Assembly: GCF_900111835.1 (NCBI RefSeq)
Contig: NZ_FOJP01000003.1
Span: 202,653-266,652 of the forward strand
Source of the DNA: Metapseudomonas otitidis
GTDB lineage: Bacteria > Pseudomonadota > Gammaproteobacteria > Pseudomonadales > Pseudomonadaceae
Direction of reading: 5' to 3'
Length of the DNA stretch: 64,000 nucleotides
Position 1 is the first letter of the stretch. Each line of letters starts with the position of its first letter. Shown in pieces: positions 29,196-37,950 of this stretch. The notes beneath the pieces were generated by a model. That model did not search any database, was not told the origin of the DNA, and was given only the letters and a program-made list of their open reading frames with translations. The position numbers and the translations under genes are program-made.

Positions 29196-30938
29196 ATGAA
29201 ACGCCTCGCCCCCACCCTCCTGGCCACCGCCCTCATCTGTGCCTCCATGGAAAGCATGGCGGCGGTGGACCTGATCCTGCACAACGCCAAGGTCTACACC
29301 GCCGAACCCGGCCACCCCCTGCAGCAGGCCGTGGCCGTGGAGGACGGCAAGATCCGTGCGGTGGGCAGCGACGCCGACATGCTGCGCCTCAAGGAGGCCG
29401 GCACACGCATCGTCGACCTGGGCGGCAAGGTGCTGATGCCCGGTTTCGTCGACTCCCACTCCCATGCGGTCATGGGGGGCCTGGAACTGGCGTCGGCCAC
29501 CGTCGACACCCAGCTCCTGCCCATGGACGAACTGGAGCGGCGCCTGCGCCAGTGGCGCGACGACGGCAAGGCGCGCCAGGGCGACATCCTCAGCGTCGGC
29601 GGCCTTCCCTCGGCCTACTGGAGCCAGGTGGCGGAGTTCGAGCGACGCTTCAACCAGGAGGAATGGAAGGACGTGCCCATCGCCTTCATCGGCTGGGACC
29701 AGCACACCGGCTGGGTCAACCAGGCCATGCTGAAACGCGCCGGCATCGATGCCGACACGGTGAAAGCCCTAAAGGGCGAACAGCTGGCCACCGTCGGCCA
29801 CCACGAAGACATGCGCCCCAACGGTTTCCTCGCCGACGCTGGCCTCGACCCGGTGCTGGCGCAATACCCGAAAGCGACCCCCGGGCAGTTGCTGGAGGCC
29901 GGCCGCGCGGCCCTGCGCTACAACCTCAGCCTGGGCATCACCGCCTGGATGGACCCGGCCGCCAACGCCGCCCCCGGCGAGCCATTGTTCGACTTCAAGC
30001 CCACCGCCCAGACCCTCGGCATCCTGCCGGTGTACAAGGCGATGGCCGAGAAAGGTGAGCTGACCGCCCACGTCGCCGCGCTGCTGGTGGCCCACCCGAA
30101 GAGCCGCCCGGCCGACCTGGACACCCTCGACCAGGTGCGCCGGCAGTTCCAGGGCATCCCCAACCTGAGCCTGCCGGGGATCAAGATCTTCGCCGACGGC
30201 GTGCCTGAGTACCCGGCGCAGACCGCCGCCCTGTTGGAGCCCTACAAGAATTCCAAAAAGTACGGCGAGCTGCTGATCGACCCGGCGCACTTCGGCGAGC
30301 TGGTCAGTGCGGCGGACGCCCGTGGCTGGCTGGTGCACGTGCACGCCATCGGTGACCGCGCGGTGCGCGAATCCCTCAACGGCATCGAGCAGGCACGCCG
30401 CGACCGGCACAGCGGCATCCCCCACTCCATCACCCACCTGCAGATGGTCAACCCCAAGGAGTTCGCCCGCTTCAAGCCGCTCGACGTGATCGCCTCCATG
30501 CAGCTCTACTGGGCCAGCGCCGATGACGCGACCCTCGATCTGGTGCAGCCCTACATCAGCGCCATGGCCTTCCAATACCAGTACCCGGCCCGCTCGCTGC
30601 TGAAGAACGGCGCCACCCTCGCCGGCGCCAGCGACTGGCCGGTGAGCACGCCGCAACCCTGGAAGGCGATCTACCAGGCCGTCAGCCGCAAGGGGCCCAA
30701 GGGCGTGCTCAACCCGGGCGAGGCAATCGACCGGGAGACCATGTTCCAGGCCTACACCCTCAACGCCGCGCGCACCATCGGCCTGGACCAGCAGATCGGC
30801 TCGCTGGCCCCCGGCAAGCAGGCCGACCTGATCCTGCTGGACCGCGACGTGTTCCAGGTGGAGCCCGAGGCCCTGCGCGACACCCAGGTGCTGAAGACCT
30901 GGTTCGCCGGCCGTGAAGTCTTCGAGGCCGCCCTCTAG
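29196..30938 (+). CDS. Exported amidohydrolase (YtcJ-like), module 2
   Basis: A 580-residue paralogue of 25459-27201, same length and same architecture: signal peptide (cleavage near SMA-AVD), VDSHSH metal motif (module 1 has IDTHAH), HVHAIGDRAVRESLNGIEQA, and GASDWPVSTPQPW. Long runs are identical, for example GELTAHVAALLVAHPKSRP. Differences cluster in the N-terminal third, so the two copies may differ in substrate. A terminator follows. Confidence 0.88.
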   Translation: MKRLAPTLLATALICASMESMAAVDLILHNAKVYTAEPGHPLQQAVAVEDGKIRAVGSDADMLRLKEAGTRIVDLGGKVLMPGFVDSHSHAVMGGLELASATVDTQLLPMDELERRLRQWRDDGKARQGDILSVGGLPSAYWSQVAEFERRFNQEEWKDVPIAFIGWDQHTGWVNQAMLKRAGIDADTVKALKGEQLATVGHHEDMRPNGFLADAGLDPVLAQYPKATPGQLLEAGRAALRYNLSLGITAWMDPAANAAPGEPLFDFKPTAQTLGILPVYKAMAEKGELTAHVAALLVAHPKSRPADLDTLDQVRRQFQGIPNLSLPGIKIFADGVPEYPAQTAALLEPYKNSKKYGELLIDPAHFGELVSAADARGWLVHVHAIGDRAVRESLNGIEQARRDRHSGIPHSITHLQMVNPKEFARFKPLDVIASMQLYWASADDATLDLVQPYISAMAFQYQYPARSLLKNGATLAGASDWPVSTPQPWKAIYQAVSRKGPKGVLNPGEAIDRETMFQAYTLNAARTIGLDQQIGSLAPGKQADLILLDRDVFQVEPEALRDTQVLKTWFAGREVFEAAL

Positions 30939-30962
30939 GGACGAGAAGATTCAGCCCAACGA

Positions 30963-30988
30963 AAACGCCCCGGCAAGCCGGGGCGTTT
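30963..30988. terminator. Bidirectional intrinsic terminator
   Basis: Arms AAACGCCCCGGC and GCCGGGGCGTTT with a 2-nt centre lie between the convergent amidohydrolase and potF genes and can serve both. Confidence 0.8.
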
Positions 30989-31004
30989 CGGGTTCGGTTG
31001 CGGC

Positions 31005-32090
31005 TTACTTGCCGGTCTTCACCGTGCTCCACACGCGGGTGCGGATGCGGTCGAGCTTCATGGGCATGGCTTCGAGGGCGAACAGCTTGGCCATGACCTC
31101 TTCCGGCGGGTAGATGGTCGGGTCGGCCTTGATGTCCGGGTTCACCTGGGCATCGGAGGCGCTGTTGCCGTTGGCGTACTTCACGTAGTTGCTCACGCCG
31201 GCGATCACTTCGGGGCGCAGCAGGTAGTTCATGAAGGCGTAGCCGGCCTTCTCGTTCGGGGCGTCGGCGGGCATGGCCACCATGTCGAACCACATGGGCG
31301 AGCCTTCCTTGGGAATCGAGTACTTCACCTCGACGCCGTTGCCGGCCTCCTTGGCGCGGGTGGCAGCCTGGAGGATGTCGCCGGAGAAGCCGACGGCCAC
31401 GCAGATCTCGCCGTTGGCCAGGTCGCCCACGTACTTGGAGGAGTGGAAGTAACGCACGTAGGGGCGCACTTTGAGCAGCGCGGCCTGGGCGGTCTTGTAG
31501 TCATCGGCCTTCTGGCTGTGGTGCGGCAGGCCGAGGTAGTTGAGGGTGATGGGCAGCAGCTCGGGGCCGTTGTCGAGGATGGCAACGCCGCACTTGGCGA
31601 GCTTCTCCATGTACTCGGGCTTGAAGATCAGGTCCCAGGAGTCCAGCGGGGCGTTGTCGCCCAGCACGGCCTTGACCTTGGCGGGGTTGTAGCCGATGCC
31701 GGTGCTGCCCCACATGTAGGGGAAGCCGTGCTCGTTGCCCGGGTCGTTCACTTCCAGTGCCTTCATCAGCACCGGGTTGAGGTTCTTCCAGTTGGGCAGC
31801 TGGGACTTGTCCAGCTTCTTCAGGGCGCCGGCCTGAATCTGCTTGGCCATGAAGTGGTTGGAGGGCACCACGATGTCGTAGCCGGATTTGCCGGTCATCA
31901 ACTTGCCGTCGAGCGTCTCGTTGCTGTCGTACACGTCGTAGACGGCCTTGATGCCGGTCTCCTTGGTGAAGTTGGCGACAGTGTCGGGGGCGATGTAGTC
32001 GGTCCAGTTGTAGATCTTCACCGTATCCGCTGCCTGGGCCACACCGGATACGGCGAGGGTCAGGAGCATGGGCGCGAAGGAACGTCTCAT
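31005..32090 (-). CDS. potF: Putrescine/polyamine substrate-binding protein (PotF family)
   Basis: A 361-residue periplasmic binding protein with signal peptide ending AQA-ADT and mature start VKIYNWTDYIAPDTVANFTK. YDIVVPSNHFMAKQ, SWDLIFKPEYMEKL and the C-terminal MKLDRIRTRVWSTVKTGK match PotF/SpuD. It resembles the protein at 13942-15030 along its full length. No permease genes adjoin it. The 308-bp gap upstream (32091-32398) shows no gene. Confidence 0.88.
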   Translation of the reverse strand: MRRSFAPMLLTLAVSGVAQAADTVKIYNWTDYIAPDTVANFTKETGIKAVYDVYDSNETLDGKLMTGKSGYDIVVPSNHFMAKQIQAGALKKLDKSQLPNWKNLNPVLMKALEVNDPGNEHGFPYMWGSTGIGYNPAKVKAVLGDNAPLDSWDLIFKPEYMEKLAKCGVAILDNGPELLPITLNYLGLPHHSQKADDYKTAQAALLKVRPYVRYFHSSKYVGDLANGEICVAVGFSGDILQAATRAKEAGNGVEVKYSIPKEGSPMWFDMVAMPADAPNEKAGYAFMNYLLRPEVIAGVSNYVKYANGNSASDAQVNPDIKADPTIYPPEEVMAKLFALEAMPMKLDRIRTRVWSTVKTGK

Positions 32091-32398
32091 TGTGGTTATT
32101 TCCTGGCTGTAGAAAGGGTGAACGAGGCACCGCAAGCGTAGAACGATACCGGCGTGTCGCCAGCTTCATCCGCAGGATGGGGACGAGACAATGTCTGCGC
32201 GGGGCCCATCCTTCCCTGCGGGCCCGCTGGCAAGAATGCGACTGGCGCGGGCGGCCTACAAGTACTTGCCGGCAGCCTGGCGCGCGGGCCGCGATACCCC
32301 GGCCGGGCCGACGCCGCGCCCTGCGGCGATTCGGGCGTTTACCGCCGGCTCGACCGCGACGAAAATACGCACCCCGCCTTCACTGCCACGAGTGCCCG

Positions 32399-32920
32399 AT
32401 GCGCGACCTGCCGCCCTTCTCCGCCCCTGTCGTCGAGCTGGTCCAGACCGGCCCGGACCAGGCCGACCTGATCCGCAACCTCTACCAGTTCTATGCCTAT
32501 GAGTCCTCGGACTGGGAGCAGGAGGACGTGGAGGCCGACGGCCGCTTCTACCTCCATGAGGAGCACCTGGTGCGCTACTGGCAGGAGCCCGACTGGAGCG
32601 CCAACCTGCTGCTGGTGGACGGTTTCATCGCCGGGTTCCTGCTGGTGGAGGCCAGCGAGCTACCGGGGATGGACGCGCTGGAGCTGGCGGACCTGTTCAT
32701 CCTCAAGAAGTACCGGCGCCAGGGCCTGGGGCGCGCACTAGTCAGCCAGGTGCTGACCAGCGGGGAGCGCGATTGGCTGGTGCGCTTCTACCAGGACGAT
32801 GCCACCGCCCTCGCCTTCTGGCAGGCCGTGCTGCAGGACCTGCCCCGCGCGGTTCAACAGCTCGAGCTGGCGGACGAGCCGCTGCTGCTGAACTACCGGG
32901 TGGTGCAGGCCACTCATTGA
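32399..32920 (+). CDS. GNAT-family acetyltransferase
   Basis: A 173-residue GCN5-related N-acetyltransferase. The acetyl-CoA loop is LFILKKYRRQGLGRALVSQV (motif A, R-R-Q-G-L-G). A YESSDWEQEDVEADGRFYL segment near the N-terminus is shared by a subset of uncharacterised GNATs. It is a lone gene; the substrate is unknown. The ribosome site is weak. Confidence 0.82.
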   Translation: MRDLPPFSAPVVELVQTGPDQADLIRNLYQFYAYESSDWEQEDVEADGRFYLHEEHLVRYWQEPDWSANLLLVDGFIAGFLLVEASELPGMDALELADLFILKKYRRQGLGRALVSQVLTSGERDWLVRFYQDDATALAFWQAVLQDLPRAVQQLELADEPLLLNYRVVQATH

Positions 32921-33130
32921 GTCACGGACGGGGCTGGAACGACGGGGCCACTCGTCTCGCTTTCCGGCCCTGAGTGAACTCCGGTGGGTCGCGAGCTGTC
33001 AGTTCGCTGTCGGCTCGCCGGGTGGACGGCATGGCCATGGGCCATCCGGACGCGGCTCTCCCGCGACAGGGAGCCGGCTTCCGTCATGCCCGCCCGGCGG
33101 GCCCGTCCATCACCCTATGAAGATTGCGCC

Positions 33131-33802
33131 ATGTCCCGACCCCGTCCCCCGTTCGCCTTCCGCTCCCTGCTCTCCCCGCGCCTGCTCGGCGCCAGCCTGG
33201 CCACCGGTCTGCTGCTGGCCGGCAGTGCCGCCCTGGCCGAGGAGGAGAAAGCCGGCAACGTCCGCTGGATCAGCGACAGCCTGACCACCTACGTCCGCAG
33301 CGGCCCCACCGATGGCTACCGCATCGTCGGTACGCTGACCTCGGGGCAGAAGGTGGAGCTGCTCTCGACCCAGGGCGACTACAGCCAGGTACGCGGGGAG
33401 AACGGCAGCGCCGTGTGGATTCCCAGCCGCGACCTGCAGGAGGTGCCCGGCCAGGCCGAGCGGCTGCCACAGCTGGAACAGAAGGTCGCCGAGCTGAGCA
33501 CGCAGCTGGCCGGCATCGACGACACCTGGAAGCAGCGGGTGCAAGGCATGCAGGAAACGCTGGATTCACGCAAGGCGCTGATCGACGAGCTCCAGGCGGC
33601 CCGCGCCTCGCTGGACAGCGAGCTGAGCCAGGCCCGTTCGGACCTGCGCGAGGCCCAGGCGCAGCTGGGGGATGAGAACAAGCAGGTGCTGATGCGCTAC
33701 ATGGTGTACGGCGGGAGCATTGCCGGCGCCGGCCTCCTGGCCGGGCTGGTGCTGCCGACGCTGCTGCGGGTCAGGCGCAAGCGCAACGACCAGTGGATCT
33801 GA
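33131..33802 (+). CDS. SH3-domain protein, TIGR04211/YgiM type
   Basis: A 223-residue envelope protein. N-terminal signal or anchor (LLGASLATGLLLAGSAALAEE), bacterial SH3 domain (about residues 35-105, with YVRSGPTDGYRIVGTLTSG), a coiled coil (about 110-180), and a C-terminal membrane span (about 190-210) ending in basic residues. This matches the YgiM family (TIGR04211). It probably sits in the inner membrane with the SH3 domain in the periplasm. The start was chosen at the ATG before the signal. Confidence 0.88.
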   Translation: MSRPRPPFAFRSLLSPRLLGASLATGLLLAGSAALAEEEKAGNVRWISDSLTTYVRSGPTDGYRIVGTLTSGQKVELLSTQGDYSQVRGENGSAVWIPSRDLQEVPGQAERLPQLEQKVAELSTQLAGIDDTWKQRVQGMQETLDSRKALIDELQAARASLDSELSQARSDLREAQAQLGDENKQVLMRYMVYGGSIAGAGLLAGLVLPTLLRVRRKRNDQWI

Positions 33803-33841
33803 GGCGGGTGTTGGCCCGAGTCCATCCGGGCCGCTGGCGCT

Positions 33842-34570
33842 TCACGCGAAGCGCAGGGTGACGCGCCGGTTGTGCCGGCTCTTCTTCTCGATCTTGTCGC
33901 AGACCACCTGGCCGACCTCGGCGGTGTTCTTCACATGGGTACCGCCGCAGGGCTGGATGTCGACACCGGGAATGTCCACCACCCGCACCATGCCCTGCAT
34001 GACCGGCGGCGCCACGGCCTGGGTGCGGGTCATCTCCAGCACGGTCTGGTAGTCGCTGGACGGCAGCATGTGGACGCGCACGTCCAGGGCGCCATTGACC
34101 AGCTCGTTGAGGCTCTGGGTGATCACCTCCTTGTCGAGGGTCGACTCGGGCAGGTCGAAGTCCAGGCGGCCCTTCTCCGCACCGATGCTGCAGCCGGTGA
34201 CCGGTGCATCGATGATTGAGCAGAGCAGGTGCAGGCAGGTGTGCATGCGCATGTGCTGGTAGCGACGCTCCCAGTCGAGGCAGCCCTGCAACTCCATGCC
34301 GGTGGTGACCACCGGTGCGCCCTCCTCCAGCTGGTGCCAGATGATCGACTTGAGCAGCGGGTCGCGCTGGGTGCCGATCACCGTCGCCACCGAGCCATCG
34401 GGCAGCAGGAAGTGCCCCTGGTCACCCGGCTGGCCGCCGCCGGTGGGATAGAACAGGGTCTGGTCGAGGGCCACGCCCTGCTCGCTGACGGCGAGGACGC
34501 GGGCGGTGAAGGTGCGCTGGTAAGGCGCCTCGTCGAACAGGGCATGGGTATGCAGGGTGAATACCGACAT
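33842..34570 (-). CDS. AlaX-type tRNA-editing protein
   Basis: A 242-residue stand-alone alanyl-tRNA editing domain that hydrolyses mischarged aminoacyl-tRNA. The four zinc ligands are present: His110 and His114 (HTCLHLL), Cys208 and His212 (CGGTH). The substrate-pocket loop TLFYPTGGGQPGD is at about 38-50. It is the last gene of the six-gene operon with a serine acetyltransferase-like and a cysteine-synthase-like gene; it begins 4 bp after the upstream gene. That context suggests clearance of tRNA charged with an amino acid made by the operon, rather than housekeeping Ser-tRNA(Ala) editing. Confidence 0.88.
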   Translation of the reverse strand: MSVFTLHTHALFDEAPYQRTFTARVLAVSEQGVALDQTLFYPTGGGQPGDQGHFLLPDGSVATVIGTQRDPLLKSIIWHQLEEGAPVVTTGMELQGCLDWERRYQHMRMHTCLHLLCSIIDAPVTGCSIGAEKGRLDFDLPESTLDKEVITQSLNELVNGALDVRVHMLPSSDYQTVLEMTRTQAVAPPVMQGMVRVVDIPGVDIQPCGGTHVKNTAEVGQVVCDKIEKKSRHNRRVTLRFA

Positions 34571-34574
34571 GAGG

Positions 34575-35561
34575 TCAGCCTCCTATGCTGATGAGGTGGG
34601 GTTGCAGCACGGACCTGACCAGGGCACAGAGGCCCGGCGGGTCCAGCAGGGTGATGTCCTGGACCGGCCCGACGATGCGCAGGTTCAGGGGGTAACGCGG
34701 GGCCGGCACCACGGCGCCGAGGTTGCGCAGGCGGTACTGGCGGTGGTGTTGCTCGCTGAGGGTGCATTCCAGAGACAGGCAGCCGAGGCGGCGGTGGTCG
34801 GCGTCCAGCACCATCACCTCGCCCGACTCGGGCAGCTCGCCCACCAGGTGCAGGCGCTCGCCGAGGACGAACGCACCGAGGAAGCCGCAGCTGGACGACA
34901 TGCTGGCCCGCTGCATCTGCAACTGGTTGACGATGCTCACCCGGGTGTTGGCGGGCACGTCCCGGGTGATGACGCAGGCGGGGCTGATGAACACGTTGTC
35001 GCCGATGCTCACCGCGCCGAGGATGCGCGCGCCGGCGCCGACTTCTACCCCATTGCCGAGCCGAGGGTGGCGCTTGCCGCCGGGGTTGTCGGCGATGCCG
35101 CTGGCGCCGAGGGTGACGCCCGCCAGCAGGTAGCAGTCGTCGCCGATCTCGCAGGTTTCGCCGATGACGGTGCCGAAACCATGATCCAGCACGAAGCGCC
35201 GCCCGATGCGCGCAGCCGGATGGATCTCCGCGCCGGATTGCAGCTTGCCGACGCTGGCGAGCTTGTGGGCGATGATCTCGCGCTCGGCCAGCCCGCCATG
35301 CAGCCACACCTGGTGGGCCAGGCGATGGAAGAGGATGGCCTTGAACGACGCATAGGTCTCGAGGATCAGCCCGGTGCGCCCGCAGGACGCGGGATCGCGC
35401 GCGGCATAGGCCTGGAGGTCCTCGGCCACCTGCTGCACGGCCACTTCCATGATGCCGTCGAGGTGCGGCATGAGCACACCCAGCTCATCGGAAGACAGGA
35501 TGCGGACCAGGTGGTCCAGCAAGCCGTCATAGAGTTTCAACCGATCGAGATATCCCCACAT
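34575..35561 (-). CDS. Serine O-acetyltransferase-like protein with C-terminal extension
   Basis: A 328-residue hexapeptide-repeat acetyltransferase. The core matches serine acetyltransferase: N-terminal helical region, then IHPAARIGRRFVLDHGFGTV with the catalytic Asp-His pair, GETCEIGDD, VTLGASGIADNPGGKRHP and AGARILGAVSIGD. It would make O-acetylserine for the adjacent cysteine-synthase-like enzyme. After the beta-helix there are about 85-90 extra residues with no family I recognise, whereas usual enzymes end there. GGGGAGGG strongly supports this start; an ATG 27 bp upstream overlaps the previous stop. Confidence 0.85.
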   Translation of the reverse strand: MWGYLDRLKLYDGLLDHLVRILSSDELGVLMPHLDGIMEVAVQQVAEDLQAYAARDPASCGRTGLILETYASFKAILFHRLAHQVWLHGGLAEREIIAHKLASVGKLQSGAEIHPAARIGRRFVLDHGFGTVIGETCEIGDDCYLLAGVTLGASGIADNPGGKRHPRLGNGVEVGAGARILGAVSIGDNVFISPACVITRDVPANTRVSIVNQLQMQRASMSSSCGFLGAFVLGERLHLVGELPESGEVMVLDADHRRLGCLSLECTLSEQHHRQYRLRNLGAVVPAPRYPLNLRIVGPVQDITLLDPPGLCALVRSVLQPHLISIGG

Positions 35562-35584
35562 GCTGTTAGCCCTCCCCTGGCTGG

Positions 35585-36499
35585 TCATTCGAAATGTGGC
35601 AGGTAGCTGTCGACACCGTCGTACACCAGGGTCAGGACCCGGGTGCCGGTGGGCAGCTCGTGGGCCAGCTCGGCGATGGCCACGAGGTTGGCCGCCGAGG
35701 ACAACCCCAGGCTGATGGCGTCGGTGCGCATGGTGTGGCGCACCCGCTCCAGGCAGGCGGCCTTGGAGACCTTGAGCATGCCGTCCAGCACGCCGAGGTT
35801 GAGGATGCGCGGCACCAACCCGATGGACAGGCCCTGGATCTCATGCGGGGCGTGACGGTCGTTGAGCAGGTCGCACTGCTCCGGTTCGACGCCGAATACC
35901 CGCAGGTGTGGCCAGCGTGCCTTGAGGGTCTCCCCCAGGCCGGTGATGTGCCCACCAGTGCCGATGCCGGCCACCAGGCAATCCAGCGGCCGGTCGTCGA
36001 AGTCCCGGAGGATTTCCTGCGCAGTGGTGCGCCGGTGGATCTCCGGGTTGGCCGGGTTGCGCTGCTGGTTGAGCATCACGTAGCCGGGGTTCTCCAGCTG
36101 CAGCTCCATGGCCTTCTCGCCGTGGGAGTTGTTGCCACGGCGACTGTCGGAGAGCACCACCTCGGCGCCGTACAACCGCAGCAGCTTCTGCTTCTCGGGG
36201 CTGTAGTTGTCGGGGATGACCAGCACCACGCGGTAGCCGAGCAGGTTGCCGGCCATGGCCAGGCCGATGCCGGTGTTGCCGCCGCTGGGTTCGATGATGG
36301 TCTGCCCGCTGCCGGGCACCAGGATGCCGCGCGCCTCGGCGTCACGGACCATGGCCAGGGCGATGCGGGCCTTGTGGCTGCCACCCGGGTTGAGGGACTC
36401 CAGCTTGGCGTAGACCTCCAGACCGGTTTCGGCACTGAAGGCAGCGAGGCGGACGATGGGTGTCTCGCCGATAGCCTGAAGCAGCGATTCGTGGATCAT
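35585..36499 (-). CDS. Cysteine synthase-like PLP enzyme
   Basis: A 304-residue fold-type II PLP enzyme of the CysK/CysM/CBS family. The Schiff-base lysine is Lys43 (NPGGSHKAR), the substrate loop reads EPSGGNTGIGLA instead of the usual TSGNTG, and the PLP phosphate loop is GIGTGGHITG. It should displace acetate from O-acetylserine (or phosphate from phosphoserine) with a nucleophile. The sulfur-carrier E1 gene just upstream (9 bp) points to a thiocarboxylated protein as sulfur donor, as with mycobacterial CysM/CysO. The variant loop leaves room for another product. Confidence 0.85.
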   Translation of the reverse strand: MIHESLLQAIGETPIVRLAAFSAETGLEVYAKLESLNPGGSHKARIALAMVRDAEARGILVPGSGQTIIEPSGGNTGIGLAMAGNLLGYRVVLVIPDNYSPEKQKLLRLYGAEVVLSDSRRGNNSHGEKAMELQLENPGYVMLNQQRNPANPEIHRRTTAQEILRDFDDRPLDCLVAGIGTGGHITGLGETLKARWPHLRVFGVEPEQCDLLNDRHAPHEIQGLSIGLVPRILNLGVLDGMLKVSKAACLERVRHTMRTDAISLGLSSAANLVAIAELAHELPTGTRVLTLVYDGVDSYLPHFE

Positions 36500-36508
36500 C
36501 TCGGTCCC

Positions 36509-37924
36509 TCAGTACAGCGGCATGTCGTGGTCGACATCCCGGGCCCAGGCCTTGATGCCGCCTTGCAGCACCCGCAAGCCGGTGAAGCCGGCACTGAGCA
36601 GCAGCTGGGCGGCGCGCTCGGCACGCGTGCCGCCGTAGCAGACGATGCACAGCGGGCGTTCGCGATCGAGCTCAGCGAGGCGAGCCTCCAGCTCGCCCAG
36701 GGGCAGGTTGAGGCTGCCGGGCAGGCGGCACACCTCCAGCTCGTTCGGCTCGCGCACATCGAGCAGTTGCAGCTTCTCGCCCCGGGCCAGGCTCAGCTGC
36801 AGTTCGCGCGGGCTGACGAAGAAGTCGGCGGGCAGGGTCGACTCGCTCATCTGGCTGGAGGCACAGACCACCGGCTCCTCCACCTGCAGCTCGCGGTCGG
36901 TACGACTTGGCGAGCAGGTGGGGCAGTCCGCACGGCGCTTGAAGCGGATTTCGGAGAACTTCATCGACAGCGCGTCGAAGCGCATCAGGCGGCCCACCAG
37001 GGGTTCGCCGATGCCGAGGATGAGCTTGATGGCCTCGGTGGCCTGGATCAGCCCGACCACGCCCGGCAGTACGCCGATGACGCCGCCGGCATTGCAGTTG
37101 GGCGCGAGTTCGGCAGGTGGGCTCTTGGGAAACAGGCAGCGGTAGCAGGGGCCGTCCTGGTGGTTGAACACGCTCATCTGCCCGTCGAAGCGATGCAGGG
37201 CGCCGTACACCAGCGGCCGGCGCAGCAGCACGCAGGCATCGTTGAGCAGATAGCGGGTGCCGAAGTTGTCGGTGCCATCCACCACCAGGTCGTAGTCCCC
37301 AACGAGGCGCATGGCGTTGTCGGGGGTGATGGCGCAGTCGTGGGCGTGGATCTGGATGCCGGGGTTGAGGTCCTCCAGGCGGCGCCGGGCGGACTCCACC
37401 TTCGGCAAGCCGAGGGTGGAAGTGCCATGCACCACCTGGCGCTGCAGGTTGCTGCTTTCCACCCGGTCGAAATCCACCAGCCCCAGGGTGCCGACGCCGG
37501 CTGCCGCGAGGTAGAGGCTCACCGGGGAGCCCAGGCCACCAGTGCCGACTACCAGCACGCGGGACTTCTTCAGTCGCAGCTGGCCCTGGCGCCCGACGTC
37601 CGGCAGGGTGATGTGGCGCACGTAGCGCCGCACTTCGTCGTTGCTCAGCTCGTCGACATCCAGCCCGCCGGAGGTGGCGAGCATGATGTCCAGCTCGACG
37701 CCCGGGGCCAGTTCGCTGTCCACGTCCACCAGTTCGCCGTTGGCGGTGAGCAGGAAGTGCTCCTTGATCTGGGCGTTGCCGTAGAACAGGTGCTCGCGCA
37801 GGGCGGCATGCTGCTCGCAGATGCCCTCCACCAGTTCGCGCACCGTCCGGCCTTCGCCTTCCACCCGCGCGGCGGGCAACTTGGCGACCCGCGCCAGTAC
37901 GTCGGGGAAGATCACCACATTCAT
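36509..37924 (-). CDS. Fused ubiquitin-like (MoaD/ThiS) - E1 (MoeB/ThiF) - rhodanese protein
   Basis: A 471-residue three-domain fusion. Residues 1-87 look like a MoaD/ThiS sulfur carrier and end in SGG (85-87) before running on into LDVDELS. Residues 95-340 are an E1-like adenylating domain: GTGGLGS at 127-133, zinc Cys pairs 260/263 and 334/337, and the catalytic Cys277 (NCNAGGVIG). Residues 365-471 are a rhodanese domain with active Cys429 (CYGGTR). It can in principle activate a C-terminal Gly-Gly and transfer sulfur to it. MoeB-rhodanese (MoeZ-like) pairs are known; the built-in carrier is unusual. It sits 26 bp downstream of a JAMM peptidase gene. Confidence 0.88.
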   Translation of the reverse strand: MNVVIFPDVLARVAKLPAARVEGEGRTVRELVEGICEQHAALREHLFYGNAQIKEHFLLTANGELVDVDSELAPGVELDIMLATSGGLDVDELSNDEVRRYVRHITLPDVGRQGQLRLKKSRVLVVGTGGLGSPVSLYLAAAGVGTLGLVDFDRVESSNLQRQVVHGTSTLGLPKVESARRRLEDLNPGIQIHAHDCAITPDNAMRLVGDYDLVVDGTDNFGTRYLLNDACVLLRRPLVYGALHRFDGQMSVFNHQDGPCYRCLFPKSPPAELAPNCNAGGVIGVLPGVVGLIQATEAIKLILGIGEPLVGRLMRFDALSMKFSEIRFKRRADCPTCSPSRTDRELQVEEPVVCASSQMSESTLPADFFVSPRELQLSLARGEKLQLLDVREPNELEVCRLPGSLNLPLGELEARLAELDRERPLCIVCYGGTRAERAAQLLLSAGFTGLRVLQGGIKAWARDVDHDMPLY

Positions 37925-37950
37925 AGCCAAACTCCTTTTCTTGCAGGTCG

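Noticed and set aside
36509-37924. Reading the fusion as an ordinary MoeB for molybdopterin synthesis
   Set aside because: It carries an N-terminal carrier-like domain and a rhodanese domain and is next to cysteine-type genes rather than moa/moe genes.
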